Source: Kitasatospora arboriphila | GTDB lineage: Bacteria; Actinomycetota; Actinomycetes; Mycobacteriales; Mycobacteriaceae | Direction of reading: 5' to 3' | DNA length: 64,000 bases | NCBI RefSeq assembly: GCF_000717275.1 | Contig: NZ_JNYV01000011.1 | Coordinates: 132,035-196,034 of the forward strand | Shown: one piece after another, positions 1-7,109 of the stretch | How the letters are laid out: each line of letters opens with the position of its first letter | Position numbering within the stretch: position 1 is the first letter of the stretch | Program-made: the position numbers and the translations under genes | The notes under the pieces: generated by a model | Seen by the model: the letters and a program-made list of their open reading frames with translations, nothing else | What the model was told of the DNA's origin: nothing | The model's database searches: none

Positions 1-53
1 GCGATCCAGCAGAACGTCCTGGACGAAGATCGCGACTGCCCAACAACAGTTGG

Positions 54-72
54 TTAGGGTAGCCTTCCCCGC
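54..72 (+). promoter_or_regulatory. IdeR/DtxR-like iron box
   Basis: TTAGGGTAGCCTTCCCCGC matches about 13 of 19 positions of the IdeR consensus TTAGGTTAGSCTAACCTAA, mostly in the left half. It abuts the ATG of the siderophore-interacting protein gene, so the transcript may be leaderless. Iron-dependent repression is inferred. Confidence 0.55.
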
Positions 73-951
73 ATGGGATTTTCGTTTGCGCGGGTGGTCG
101 AGAACACCGAGCTGAACCCGCGGCTCCGCCGGATCGTTTTCTCCGTACCCGATGTGGCCGTCCTCGAACTGCCTGACCTGGCGGACGAAGTGGTCGGCAT
201 CTACTTTCCGACCGCTGGTGGCGGCCGGCCCCCGGCGATGGAGAACCGGGACGGTGTCTGGGGCTACTACGACCAGGAGACCCCGCCGGAGGGTCGCAAT
301 TACACGGTTCGCTCTGTCGATCGGACTGCCAACACGATGGTGGTCGACTTCGTGGTGCACGACCACGGCGTCGCCACCTTGTGGGCGCAGGGTGCCCAGG
401 TCGGAGACGAGGTCGGGATGTCCCACGCTCGAGGCTGGTACCGCCCTGAGGCAACCACCGAGTGGCAACTGCTGGTCGCCGACCTCGCGGGTCTGCCCGC
501 GCTCGCCCGGATCATCGAAGGACTGTCTGCGCAGGCCCGGGTCACCGCCATCGTGGAGGTTGTCGACGAGTCCGACCTCGACTATCTGCCCCGGCGCGAC
601 AACGTGGACCTGATCAGTCTGGTCGGCAGCGGAAACGGTTACGGCGACAGCCGACTCGGCGAGGCAGTCGAGCAGTTCGGTCACCCCGAGGGCCGCGGGT
701 ACTGCTGGTTCGCCGCCGAGGCGAAGGCATCGCGCGCTGTTCGCAAGCACTTCCGCAAGCAGTTCGGCTGGAAGGCCGATCAGTGCGACATCATCGGCTA
801 CTGGCGATTCGACGGGGAAGCCTGGGCCAAGAGGTTCGAGCAGGTCGGTGGTGAGTTGTACGCGGTGTATGCGGCAGCGCTCGCCGACGGCAAGAGCGAA
901 AAGGTGGCTTCGGAGATCTTCGACGACGCGCTCGAACGCGCTGGGCTCTGA
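73..951 (+). CDS. siderophore-interacting protein (FAD-dependent ferric-siderophore reductase)
   Basis: This 292-aa protein has the two-part layout of the SIP/ViuB family, which releases iron from imported ferric siderophores by NAD(P)H/flavin-dependent reduction in the cytoplasm. The N-terminal flavin-binding barrel carries the RNYTVRSVD motif at about residues 76-84. The C-terminal SIP domain ends with the family pattern WFAAEAKASRAVRKHF followed by GYWRFDGE. Length is normal. The ATG at 73 lies directly after an IdeR-like box. It converges on the importer operon ending at 964. It could serve the importer next door or the siderophore cluster further on; a second SIP, fused to a methyltransferase, sits at 52.4 kb. 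Confidence 0.88.
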   Translation: MGFSFARVVENTELNPRLRRIVFSVPDVAVLELPDLADEVVGIYFPTAGGGRPPAMENRDGVWGYYDQETPPEGRNYTVRSVDRTANTMVVDFVVHDHGVATLWAQGAQVGDEVGMSHARGWYRPEATTEWQLLVADLAGLPALARIIEGLSAQARVTAIVEVVDESDLDYLPRRDNVDLISLVGSGNGYGDSRLGEAVEQFGHPEGRGYCWFAAEAKASRAVRKHFRKQFGWKADQCDIIGYWRFDGEAWAKRFEQVGGELYAVYAAALADGKSEKVASEIFDDALERAGL

Positions 952-963
952 TCTCGTCGCGCT

Positions 964-1749
964 TCATTCCGCGGTGAACATCGGCCGCCCCGACACCGGG
1001 TCACGGCTGATCCGGGCGCGTACGTCGAACACCGTGTGCAGCAGGTCGGCGGTCAGCACGTCGTCCGGGTGACCGTCGGCGATGATCGTGCCGTCGCGCA
1101 TCGCCACGATCCGATCGCAGTATCGCGCGGCCTGGTTGACGTCGTGGAGCACCATCACAACCGTTTTGTCATGTGCGCGAACGAGTTCGACGATCAGTTC
1201 CATCAGATCGATCTGATGCCGGATGTCGAGATATGTGGTCGGCTCGTCGAGCAGTAACACGCCCGTGTCCTGGGCGAGTGCCATCGCGATCCAGGCCCGT
1301 TGACGTTCACCACCCGACAACGAATCGAGGCGCCGTTCGGCCATCGACGTCACCCCCGCCATCGACATCGCCCTGGCCATCACCTCGTCGTCGCGGCGAC
1401 TGAGCATGGCAAGGGGACCCAGACGCGGATACCTGCCCTGTTCAACCAGCTCACGAACCCGCAACCCTGCCGGGATCGTGGAGGTCTGCGGAAGGATCGC
1501 GAGCCTGCGTGCAACGTCGACCGTCTTGCGCGTGGCGATGGGTTGACCGTCCAGTCGAACTTCCCCATGGCGGGGGGTGAGTACCCGGGCCAAAGCCATC
1601 AGCAGCGTGGACTTGCCCGAGCCGTTGGGCCCCACCAGGGCTGTTGCGGTACCGGACTCGATTCGCAGGTTCAGGCCGTCGACGACGGCACGTCCGCGAT
1701 AGCCGAGCTCGAGGTCGAATCCCTCGAGCAGCGGCGGACTTTGATTCAT
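964..1749 (-). CDS. metal-chelate ABC importer, ATP-binding subunit (FecE/BtuD type)
   Basis: A 261-aa ATPase with Walker A GPNGSGKST, Q-loop PQTST, signature LSGGERQR, Walker B VLLLDEPTTYLD and H-loop VLHDVNQAARYCD. These are the hallmarks of ATPases partnering FecCD-type permeases for siderophores, haem or cobalamin. The reading frame extends upstream, but the ATG at 1749 is preferred: it gives the normal N-terminus, has a GGAA ribosome site, and overlaps the permease stop as ATGA. It is the last gene of a three-gene minus-strand operon (permease, permease, ATPase) whose promoter region carries a Zur-like palindrome, so a zinc-chelate cargo is suspected. Confidence 0.92.
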   Translation of the reverse strand: MNQSPPLLEGFDLELGYRGRAVVDGLNLRIESGTATALVGPNGSGKSTLLMALARVLTPRHGEVRLDGQPIATRKTVDVARRLAILPQTSTIPAGLRVRELVEQGRYPRLGPLAMLSRRDDEVMARAMSMAGVTSMAERRLDSLSGGERQRAWIAMALAQDTGVLLLDEPTTYLDIRHQIDLMELIVELVRAHDKTVVMVLHDVNQAARYCDRIVAMRDGTIIADGHPDDVLTADLLHTVFDVRARISRDPVSGRPMFTAE

Positions 1750-2741
1750 CTGCGTTCCTTTCGGACGAGCCAGATCAGGTACGGCGCACCCAGTGACGCG
1801 GTGACGGCCCCGACCGGGAGGCCGGTGACCGCCGGGCCACTCCCAGGCAGATCGAGTGTGATGCTGAAGGCAAGGAGATCCGCGGCCGACAGAGCGATTG
1901 CCCCGAGCACCATGCTGACGGGTATCAGATCCCGGTAGTCGCCGCCGACGAGGATGCGTGCCAGATGTGGTGCCATCAACCCGATGAACGCCACCGCGCC
2001 GGCTGCCGTGACGGCCGCTGCGGCCGCGAGCACCGCGACCATCAGCAGCACGAAACGGGTTCGCGCCGTGCGCAATCCCAGACCTGTGGCGGTGATGTCG
2101 CCGAGCGAGAGGACATTGACCCGCGAGGATGCGAGCAGAGCACACACCCCGAGTACGAGGACCCAGGGCCACAGGGCATTCCAATCGGACTGCGTACGCG
2201 CGTTGAGTGACCCGATGAGCCATCGGAGCACCACGCCCATCGGCTGCGCGTCGACGACGAGCAGCAACGAGGTGACTGCGCCGAGGATGGCACCCAGCAG
2301 GATTCCCGCGACCGCGAGCGACCGTCGGCCGACCAGGTACAGCAAGACACCGGCGGCGACTGCACCGACCAACGACGCGATGGCTGCCATGTCCTGGTGT
2401 GGGAACGCGAGTATGGCCACGACAACACCGAGTGCCGCGCCCGCCCCGACTCCGGTGGTTCCCGGCTCGGCGAGCGGATTACCGATCACGGCTTGCAGCA
2501 GTGCGCCCGAGAGAGCAAGCAGGACACCGGCACCCATGCCGACGAGTACCCGGGGGAGGCGGTACTTGAGGACGATGACCTCGTGTGCGCGGACATCCGA
2601 CGTGCCCGTCAGCACTCGAAAGGTGTCGGCGGCGCCGAGGTCGGAACGCCCGATCATCAGATGCGCCATCACGAGTACGACGAGCACGACCGTGCCGCCG
2701 GCCAGGAGGGGGAGGGGCCGCAGCAGGTTCGGTTCCCTCAT
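1746..2741 (-). CDS. metal-chelate ABC importer permease (FecCD family)
   Basis: A 331-aa integral membrane protein of the FecCD/BtuC family with roughly ten hydrophobic segments. Diagnostic stretches are RLPRVLVGMGAGVLLALSGA, NPLAEPGTTGVGAGAALG, and GLMAPHLARILVGGDYR near the ATPase-contact helix. The ATG at 2741 overlaps the upstream permease stop by four bases, and its own stop overlaps the ATPase start by four bases, indicating translational coupling. Paired with the neighbouring permease it would form the heterodimeric channel for the lipoprotein encoded divergently at 3792. Confidence 0.92.
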   Translation of the reverse strand: MREPNLLRPLPLLAGGTVVLVVLVMAHLMIGRSDLGAADTFRVLTGTSDVRAHEVIVLKYRLPRVLVGMGAGVLLALSGALLQAVIGNPLAEPGTTGVGAGAALGVVVAILAFPHQDMAAIASLVGAVAAGVLLYLVGRRSLAVAGILLGAILGAVTSLLLVVDAQPMGVVLRWLIGSLNARTQSDWNALWPWVLVLGVCALLASSRVNVLSLGDITATGLGLRTARTRFVLLMVAVLAAAAAVTAAGAVAFIGLMAPHLARILVGGDYRDLIPVSMVLGAIALSAADLLAFSITLDLPGSGPAVTGLPVGAVTASLGAPYLIWLVRKERR

Positions 2742-3760
2742 GCCGCCGAGTCCTGGCGGCGTAGTGCGATGAGCAGCGTCGGGACGCCGATCAGGGTGGT
2801 GGTGATACCCACCGGGATCTCGATGGGATACAGCGCAATTCGGGACAGGAGATCGGCTGTGGTGAGCAACGCTGCGCCCGCGACCGGTGTCAGCCAGAAG
2901 ACCCGGCGGGCGCTGGTGGTGCGCAACGCCCACCTGCACAGGTGCGGCGCCAGCAGGGCCACGTACGCCACCGGGCCGCACACGCAAGCGACAACCGCCG
3001 CCAGGACGCCGGCGCACCCGAGCGCCGACAACCGTGCACGGAACACGTTGATGCCCAAGCCCGCTGCAACATCATCGCCGAGCGACAGCGCTGCCACGCG
3101 GTGCCGTAAGAACAGGGCTGCCGGTACGGGGACAGCGAGCCAGGGAGCGACCACTGCGACGTGCGGCCAGCCGCGATCGCTGAGGCTTCCCAGGAGATAG
3201 CGGAACAGCAATGGCAGGTTGCCCTCGGTGCCCAGGCTCACGAGCGCGATCACGAGTCCAGACGCCAACGCGGTGACCGCCGAGCCGATCAGCAGCATCG
3301 TGGTGGGGTCGTGGGTTTTTCCCACTGCCACGAGCACCGTCGAGCCGGCCACTGCGGCGCCGAGCAGGGCGACGTACGGCAGCTGGTGCAGTCCCACCGG
3401 CAGCGCGAGCACGGTCACCGCGGTCAACACCACGGCAGCGCCCGAGGACACGCCCAGGAGTTCGGGGCCGGCGATGCGGTTCTGCATCGCGTCCTGCATC
3501 AAGATGCCCGCCAGGCCGAGGGCGGCCCCGCACATCACGCCGAGCAGTGCTCGTGGCAACCGGGAATCCGCCACGTAGGGGTGAAGGGGATCGGACGCGT
3601 CGGTGAGTGCGGCGAAAGCCTCGAGTGGCGTCACCACCGGGTCTCCGGCGCACAGGGCGACCACCACCACGGCTGCCATCGCGGCCGTACCCAGCAGCAA
3701 CGAGCCGATGAGCCGTCGGTTGGGTCGCCTCTGGGCAGTCGTATTGACAATGGTTATCAT
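2738..3760 (-). CDS. metal-chelate ABC importer permease (FecCD family)
   Basis: A 340-aa FecCD-family permease and the first gene of the minus-strand importer operon. Family features include SRLPRALLGVMCGAALGLAG, the NRIAGPELLGVSSGAAV loop, and LLAPHLCRWALRTTS before the last helices. The start is uncertain: ATG 3760 lies inside the Zur-like palindrome, while ATGs at 3772 and 3775 are also in frame; none has a strong ribosome site. The gene is divergent from the lipoprotein gene, and the shared 31-bp intergenic space holds the palindrome, so both importer halves are probably co-regulated. Confidence 0.9.
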   Translation of the reverse strand: MITIVNTTAQRRPNRRLIGSLLLGTAAMAAVVVVALCAGDPVVTPLEAFAALTDASDPLHPYVADSRLPRALLGVMCGAALGLAGILMQDAMQNRIAGPELLGVSSGAAVVLTAVTVLALPVGLHQLPYVALLGAAVAGSTVLVAVGKTHDPTTMLLIGSAVTALASGLVIALVSLGTEGNLPLLFRYLLGSLSDRGWPHVAVVAPWLAVPVPAALFLRHRVAALSLGDDVAAGLGINVFRARLSALGCAGVLAAVVACVCGPVAYVALLAPHLCRWALRTTSARRVFWLTPVAGAALLTTADLLSRIALYPIEIPVGITTTLIGVPTLLIALRRQDSAA

Positions 3761-3762
3761 TT
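3744..3762. promoter_or_regulatory. Zur-like operator 1 (importer divergent promoter)
   Basis: TTGACAATGGTTATCATTT contains TGACAATGGTTATCA, which fits the actinobacterial Zur pattern TGANAATNATTNTCA with one mismatch. It sits between the permease operon and the divergent binding-protein gene. TTGACA within it could serve as a -35 element. It does not resemble the TTAGG-type IdeR boxes elsewhere in the window. Confidence 0.7.
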
Positions 3763-3791
3763 CGCTCAACATCATCTGCAAGGGAGATCGA

Positions 3792-4727
3792 ATGCGCAAG
3801 TCCATCGCTCTGTCCACCACTCGAGGCCTCGTCGCGGCCGCATCGGCATTGGCGTTACTGGGGGCGGCAGCCTGCGGCGCCGACGGTGACGAGCCGGCCG
3901 CGGAGTCGATCGTCGTGACCGACGCAACCGGCACCACGGTCACCCTGGCGGGCCCGGCCGACCGAATCGCCTGTCTGACAATGATCTGCGTCGACGCTCT
4001 CAAGGAAGTGGGGATCACCCCCGTCGCTTACCGGGAGGATCTGGCCCTCGATGAGCGGTTCTTCGGACCCGACGCGGACATGCGAAAGATCACCGGCGGC
4101 TTCGGTGAGGAGAACGTAGAAGACATCGCCATGTCCGAGCCCGACCTGGTCATCGGGCTCGGTGGCGTACAAGACGGGCTGCGAGCAGCTGTCGAGGAGT
4201 CCGCGCCGTTGTATCTGGTCGATCCGTCTTCATGGCAGGACTCGGTCGAGTTCTTGCGCACCGTAGGGCAATTGACGGGCAAGCAGGCAGAGGCGGACGC
4301 TGCGGCCCAATCGTTTGTCGAGCGCGTCGAAACCGCGCGCCAGAAGCGCAGTGACCTCACCACGTTGTCGATGTACGGGGAGCCGGGCAGTCTCGGTGTC
4401 GACTCCGTCGAGACGCCGGTCGGTTCGCTTCTTGCCGAGGTCAGTGAGTACCCATGGCCGGCGGGTACCGACGCCTTCGCAACCGTGTCGGTTGAGCAGA
4501 TCGCCGGCGTCAACCCCGATGTCATCTTCGCGCAGGCATTTTCGTCCGGCGATGACGCGGAACCGCTGTCGGCGAGACTGGCGACGAATCCGATCTGGCC
4601 CTCGGTCGCGGCAGCGCAGAACAACCGCGTGGTCGAGGTGGAGGCGAGCCTGTGGGCCACCGGCCGCGGGACCGTCTCGTTGGGCTTTGTTCTCGATGAG
4701 GTGACGGGCGAGTTGGCAAAGTCCTGA
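3792..4727 (+). CDS. metal-chelate ABC importer substrate-binding lipoprotein (FecB/TroA superfamily)
   Basis: A 311-aa lipoprotein. MRKSIALSTTRG is followed by a hydrophobic segment and the lipobox LLGAAAC, with the lipidated Cys at about residue 31. The body has the PeriplasmicBP_2 layout of chelate-binding proteins: VTDATGTTVTLAGPADRIAC, EPDLVIGLGG, INPDVI-like VNPDVIFAQ, and a long central helix. It lacks the His-rich loop of ZnuA-type free-zinc binders, so it should bind a complexed metal. The ATG at 3792 has an AAGGGAG ribosome site. It is divergent from its permease/ATPase operon across Zur-like operator 1 and directly precedes the RiPP operon, whose product is the obvious candidate ligand (inference). 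Confidence 0.88.
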   Translation: MRKSIALSTTRGLVAAASALALLGAAACGADGDEPAAESIVVTDATGTTVTLAGPADRIACLTMICVDALKEVGITPVAYREDLALDERFFGPDADMRKITGGFGEENVEDIAMSEPDLVIGLGGVQDGLRAAVEESAPLYLVDPSSWQDSVEFLRTVGQLTGKQAEADAAAQSFVERVETARQKRSDLTTLSMYGEPGSLGVDSVETPVGSLLAEVSEYPWPAGTDAFATVSVEQIAGVNPDVIFAQAFSSGDDAEPLSARLATNPIWPSVAAAQNNRVVEVEASLWATGRGTVSLGFVLDEVTGELAKS

Positions 4728-4745
4728 CGAATGGCGCCCACGCTA

Positions 4746-4764
4746 TTGAAAATGATTGTCAAAT
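4746..4764. promoter_or_regulatory. Zur-like operator 2 (RiPP operon)
   Basis: TTGAAAATGATTGTCAAAT contains TGAAAATGATTGTCA, an exact fit to TGANAATNATTNTCA and one base from the textbook actinobacterial Zur box TGAAAATGATTTTCA. TTGAAA (4746-4751) and TAGCGT (4769-4774), 17 bases apart, could form the promoter, so a bound repressor would occlude it. The precursor-peptide gene starts 83 bases further on. Confidence 0.78.
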
Positions 4765-4846
4765 AGCCTAGCGTGAGTCCTGGCCGTTCGATGAGCGACC
4801 GATTCGGTTGCGATGCAGCTGAATTCACTACAAGCGAAGGAGATTC

Positions 4847-4969
4847 GTGAACGACAATGAGTTCTTCCGTTCCATCCAGGCGCCGGTGAGCCTGGCGACC
4901 CATTCCGCGGGCCACAGCAATGCGCTCGTCGAGAACCCGTTCGACGACGCACAGGATTCCGAGGACTGA
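4847..4969 (+). CDS. candidate azole-RiPP (TOMM) precursor peptide, 40 aa
   Basis: A 40-codon frame from GTG 4847 to TGA 4967-4969, preceded by a strong GAAGGAG ribosome site (4836-4842). The peptide begins MNDNEFFRSIQAPVSLA, continues with THSAGHSN at residues 18-25, and ends in an acidic tail NPFDDAQDSED. It has no Cys; Ser15, Thr18, Ser20 and Ser24 are candidate sites for azol(in)e formation, and His19 and His23 alternate with them, which would suit metal binding. It lies between Zur-like operator 2 and the modification genes, as precursors usually do. Whether the acidic tail is core or a C-terminal recognition segment is unknown. I recognise no family; the call rests on position, ribosome site and composition. 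Confidence 0.68.
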   Translation: MNDNEFFRSIQAPVSLATHSAGHSNALVENPFDDAQDSED

Positions 4970-5000
4970 TAGGTCCTCGCATCACCTGATGTGTCAAGAG

Positions 5001-5040
5001 CCCGCGTGCCATTCGAGTGACGTCCCGGGTGGCACGCGGG
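5001..5040 (+). terminator. GC-rich hairpin between precursor and enzyme genes
   Basis: CCCGCGTGCCA (5001-5011) and TGGCACGCGGG (5030-5040) form a perfect 11-bp stem with an 18-base loop. No T-run follows. Placed 32 bases after the precursor stop and 21 bases before the next start, it could act as a partial terminator or processing/stabilising element, raising precursor mRNA over enzyme mRNA as in other RiPP operons. Confidence 0.6.
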
Positions 5041-5061
5041 ACCGGATGAGAAGCGAGACCC

Positions 5062-5775
5062 GTGCAGCTGTCCCCGAATACCGCCATATATCAAGCACAT
5101 CAGGGCTTTGTCCTGCGCACCGCCGACGACGAGCACTTCGAACTCACTCTGGGTGGTGACGAGGTGCACGAGCTCTTGTCGGTGCTGTCCGGCGATGCAT
5201 CACCTGCCTCGAGCAGGGTCCGTGCCGCCCTGGGCGCGTTGGTCGACGCAGGTCACGTGGTCACCACCGTGTCGCGGCCCACCGTGGCAGTGCGTGGGCA
5301 GGGCAAGATCGCGGGTGCGACCTCGAAGAGGCTGGGAGCGCGCGTATCCGGTGAAAGCGCGAGCGCTGACGTCGTCTGTCACGTCAGCGACGATCCCGTT
5401 GATCCGGCCCAGATCGGCGCCGTGGACCTGGCCAGCTATCGCGACGGGATCATCCAGGTCATCACGCCGCAGGCGGTCGGTGTCGCGGACGTGGTCGGCC
5501 GGCGTCGTGCCTGCGCCATCCATCGTGACCGGATGCAGTCGCATCACCGACCGGTTGACGGCGGGCTGCGGCTGGAGTCGACCCTGCATCCGGTGTCTGA
5601 TCGGGCAGCTGATGTGATCGCAGACCTCATCGTCACCGAGATCGACGAGCGACAGGGTCGGTCGATGACCGAGTCGCCGACAAGCCGTTCACAGCATCTG
5701 CTGACCACTGTCGACCTACGCACCCTGCGGATTGTCCGGCGACCTGTGTTGCCCATTCCCGCTGTGCCGCAATGA
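5062..5775 (+). CDS. short TOMM leader-binding/ThiF-like cyclodehydratase partner
   Basis: A 237-aa protein starting at GTG 5062 with a GAGAAGCGAG ribosome region. Residues about 5-70 look like a PqqD-type winged-helix RiPP recognition element (FVLRTADDEHFELTLGGDEV followed by a short helix pair and LVDAGHVV). The rest matches the reduced ThiF-like partner of TOMM YcaO enzymes, including GIIQVITPQAVG and the terminal strand TTVDLRTLRIVRR. It is much shorter than typical partners. The terminal zinc-ligand pattern (usually HPxCxC) is replaced by PIPAVPQ, and only one Cys (RRRACAIHRD) remains in the middle segment. It should bind the precursor and present it to the YcaO protein. Its stop overlaps the next start (ATGA). 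Confidence 0.68.
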   Translation: MQLSPNTAIYQAHQGFVLRTADDEHFELTLGGDEVHELLSVLSGDASPASSRVRAALGALVDAGHVVTTVSRPTVAVRGQGKIAGATSKRLGARVSGESASADVVCHVSDDPVDPAQIGAVDLASYRDGIIQVITPQAVGVADVVGRRRACAIHRDRMQSHHRPVDGGLRLESTLHPVSDRAADVIADLIVTEIDERQGRSMTESPTSRSQHLLTTVDLRTLRIVRRPVLPIPAVPQ

Positions 5776-7109
5776 CTTGTTCGCTGACCGATACCCAGGT
5801 CGACGGACTTCACACAAGTGTTCTCCTGCCGGACACCGCGCCGAGGTCTGTCCTCATCATCCGCACGCCCTACGATGCCGCCGCCTATCGGGCGGAAGCG
5901 CACGCGTGGGTTCGTCGGGGAATCGCGGTGGTCACCCAGGATGTCCGGGGACGGCACCGGTCCCGCGGCCGTTTTCGGCCGTTCGAGAACGAGGGGGCCG
6001 ATGGGCTCGCGACCCTGCAGTGGGTTGCGAGCCGATCGTGGGCCGGCGCGCCGGTGATCCTGTACGGCACGTCGTACTCCGCGCACTGCGCGGTGGAGAC
6101 GGCGATCGCCGCGGCAGAGACGGGGGTCGACGTCGGCGGGGTGTCTTTGGCGGTTCCCGCGCTCGGTCTCGGTGAGACGGCACGCAACATCGATGGATGC
6201 TTCTATCTGCAGTCGAGGGTGGGCTGGTGGCTCGAACACGGAGAAGGACCCGAATCGCCCGGCGCCGCAATCCCTGACGGCCTGCTCGACACGCTGCCGG
6301 TGGCCGACATCGGTCGCCGCGTCACACCGCCGATCTCAGGGTGGGAGAGAGTGATCCGGGCCGAGCGTCTAGATCGTGAACGCGGTGCCGAGGTTTCACG
6401 GCTGCGCTGTCCGTTGCTTGCCGTCGGTGGCATGGCGGATTGGTTTGCGCAGGACACTGTCGACCTCTGGACGTCCTGGGGTGGCCCGGCGGCGCTGGTC
6501 ATGGGTCCCTGGGACCACAGTCTGCGCGGCTCCGACCGAGCCCGCCGCATGGAGTCGTGGATTGATGACGTGTGTGCCGGCACCCCCACAACCGGCGCGC
6601 AGGTGCTCGGTCTCCCTGGAGGAACGGTTGACCTGACCCGGTGGCCGAGCACCGAGGCGTCCACTGTTCTGCCAGGCGGGCGATTTCACGCCGACCCCAC
6701 CGATCCCTTCCCTTCGATGGCTCACGGGGCAGACCTCAGCGAGGCGGCCGCGCGGCCGGATTGCCTTGTTCTCGACCTGCCGAACCGTTCTGCCGCACTC
6801 GTCGGAACACCCACTGTGCGAGTGCATCCGACTCACGGTGCCGGCCACTGGGGCGCTCTGCTCGCCATCCGGCGCCGCGACGGTCGACTCGAACAGACGG
6901 CGCACGGTATGTCCACGCACACGACGATCCACCTCACCCCGGTGGCCGCCCACCTCGACACAGGAGAATCGATGGTCCTCATCCTCTCGGCGCATTCCTT
7001 CCCCCGCTACGCGCGGGATCTCCAGTCGCGCAACGACCACCTCGCCGGCACCGAAACGCGTGCCGTCCTTCGCGAGGTCGAGTCCGTGACGTTGGACATG
7101 CCGGCATGA
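5772..7109 (+). CDS. S15/CocE-NonD family alpha/beta hydrolase, RiPP-operon encoded
   Basis: A 445-aa protein with the X-Pro dipeptidyl-peptidase/CocE fold. The nucleophile motif GTSYS places Ser at about residue 101; the Asp lies in GGMADWFAQDT and the His in GPWDHS. A C-terminal jelly-roll-like region ends with LILSAHSFPRYARDLQ, a CocE hallmark. It is shorter than the usual 550-600 aa. It overlaps both neighbours by four bases in the tightly coupled operon. A plausible role is leader or follower removal, or terminal trimming or hydrolysis of the modified peptide; an esterase or amidase on a side group is the alternative. No signal peptide is evident, so it acts in the cytoplasm. Confidence 0.8.
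   Translation: MTCSLTDTQVDGLHTSVLLPDTAPRSVLIIRTPYDAAAYRAEAHAWVRRGIAVVTQDVRGRHRSRGRFRPFENEGADGLATLQWVASRSWAGAPVILYGTSYSAHCAVETAIAAAETGVDVGGVSLAVPALGLGETARNIDGCFYLQSRVGWWLEHGEGPESPGAAIPDGLLDTLPVADIGRRVTPPISGWERVIRAERLDRERGAEVSRLRCPLLAVGGMADWFAQDTVDLWTSWGGPAALVMGPWDHSLRGSDRARRMESWIDDVCAGTPTTGAQVLGLPGGTVDLTRWPSTEASTVLPGGRFHADPTDPFPSMAHGADLSEAAARPDCLVLDLPNRSAALVGTPTVRVHPTHGAGHWGALLAIRRRDGRLEQTAHGMSTHTTIHLTPVAAHLDTGESMVLILSAHSFPRYARDLQSRNDHLAGTETRAVLREVESVTLDMPA

Noticed and set aside
4920..5159. 79-codon plus-strand frame as an alternative RiPP precursor
   Set aside because: It overlaps the end of the better-supported 40-codon peptide and the start of the partner gene, and has no ribosome site; it also spans the hairpin at 5001-5040.
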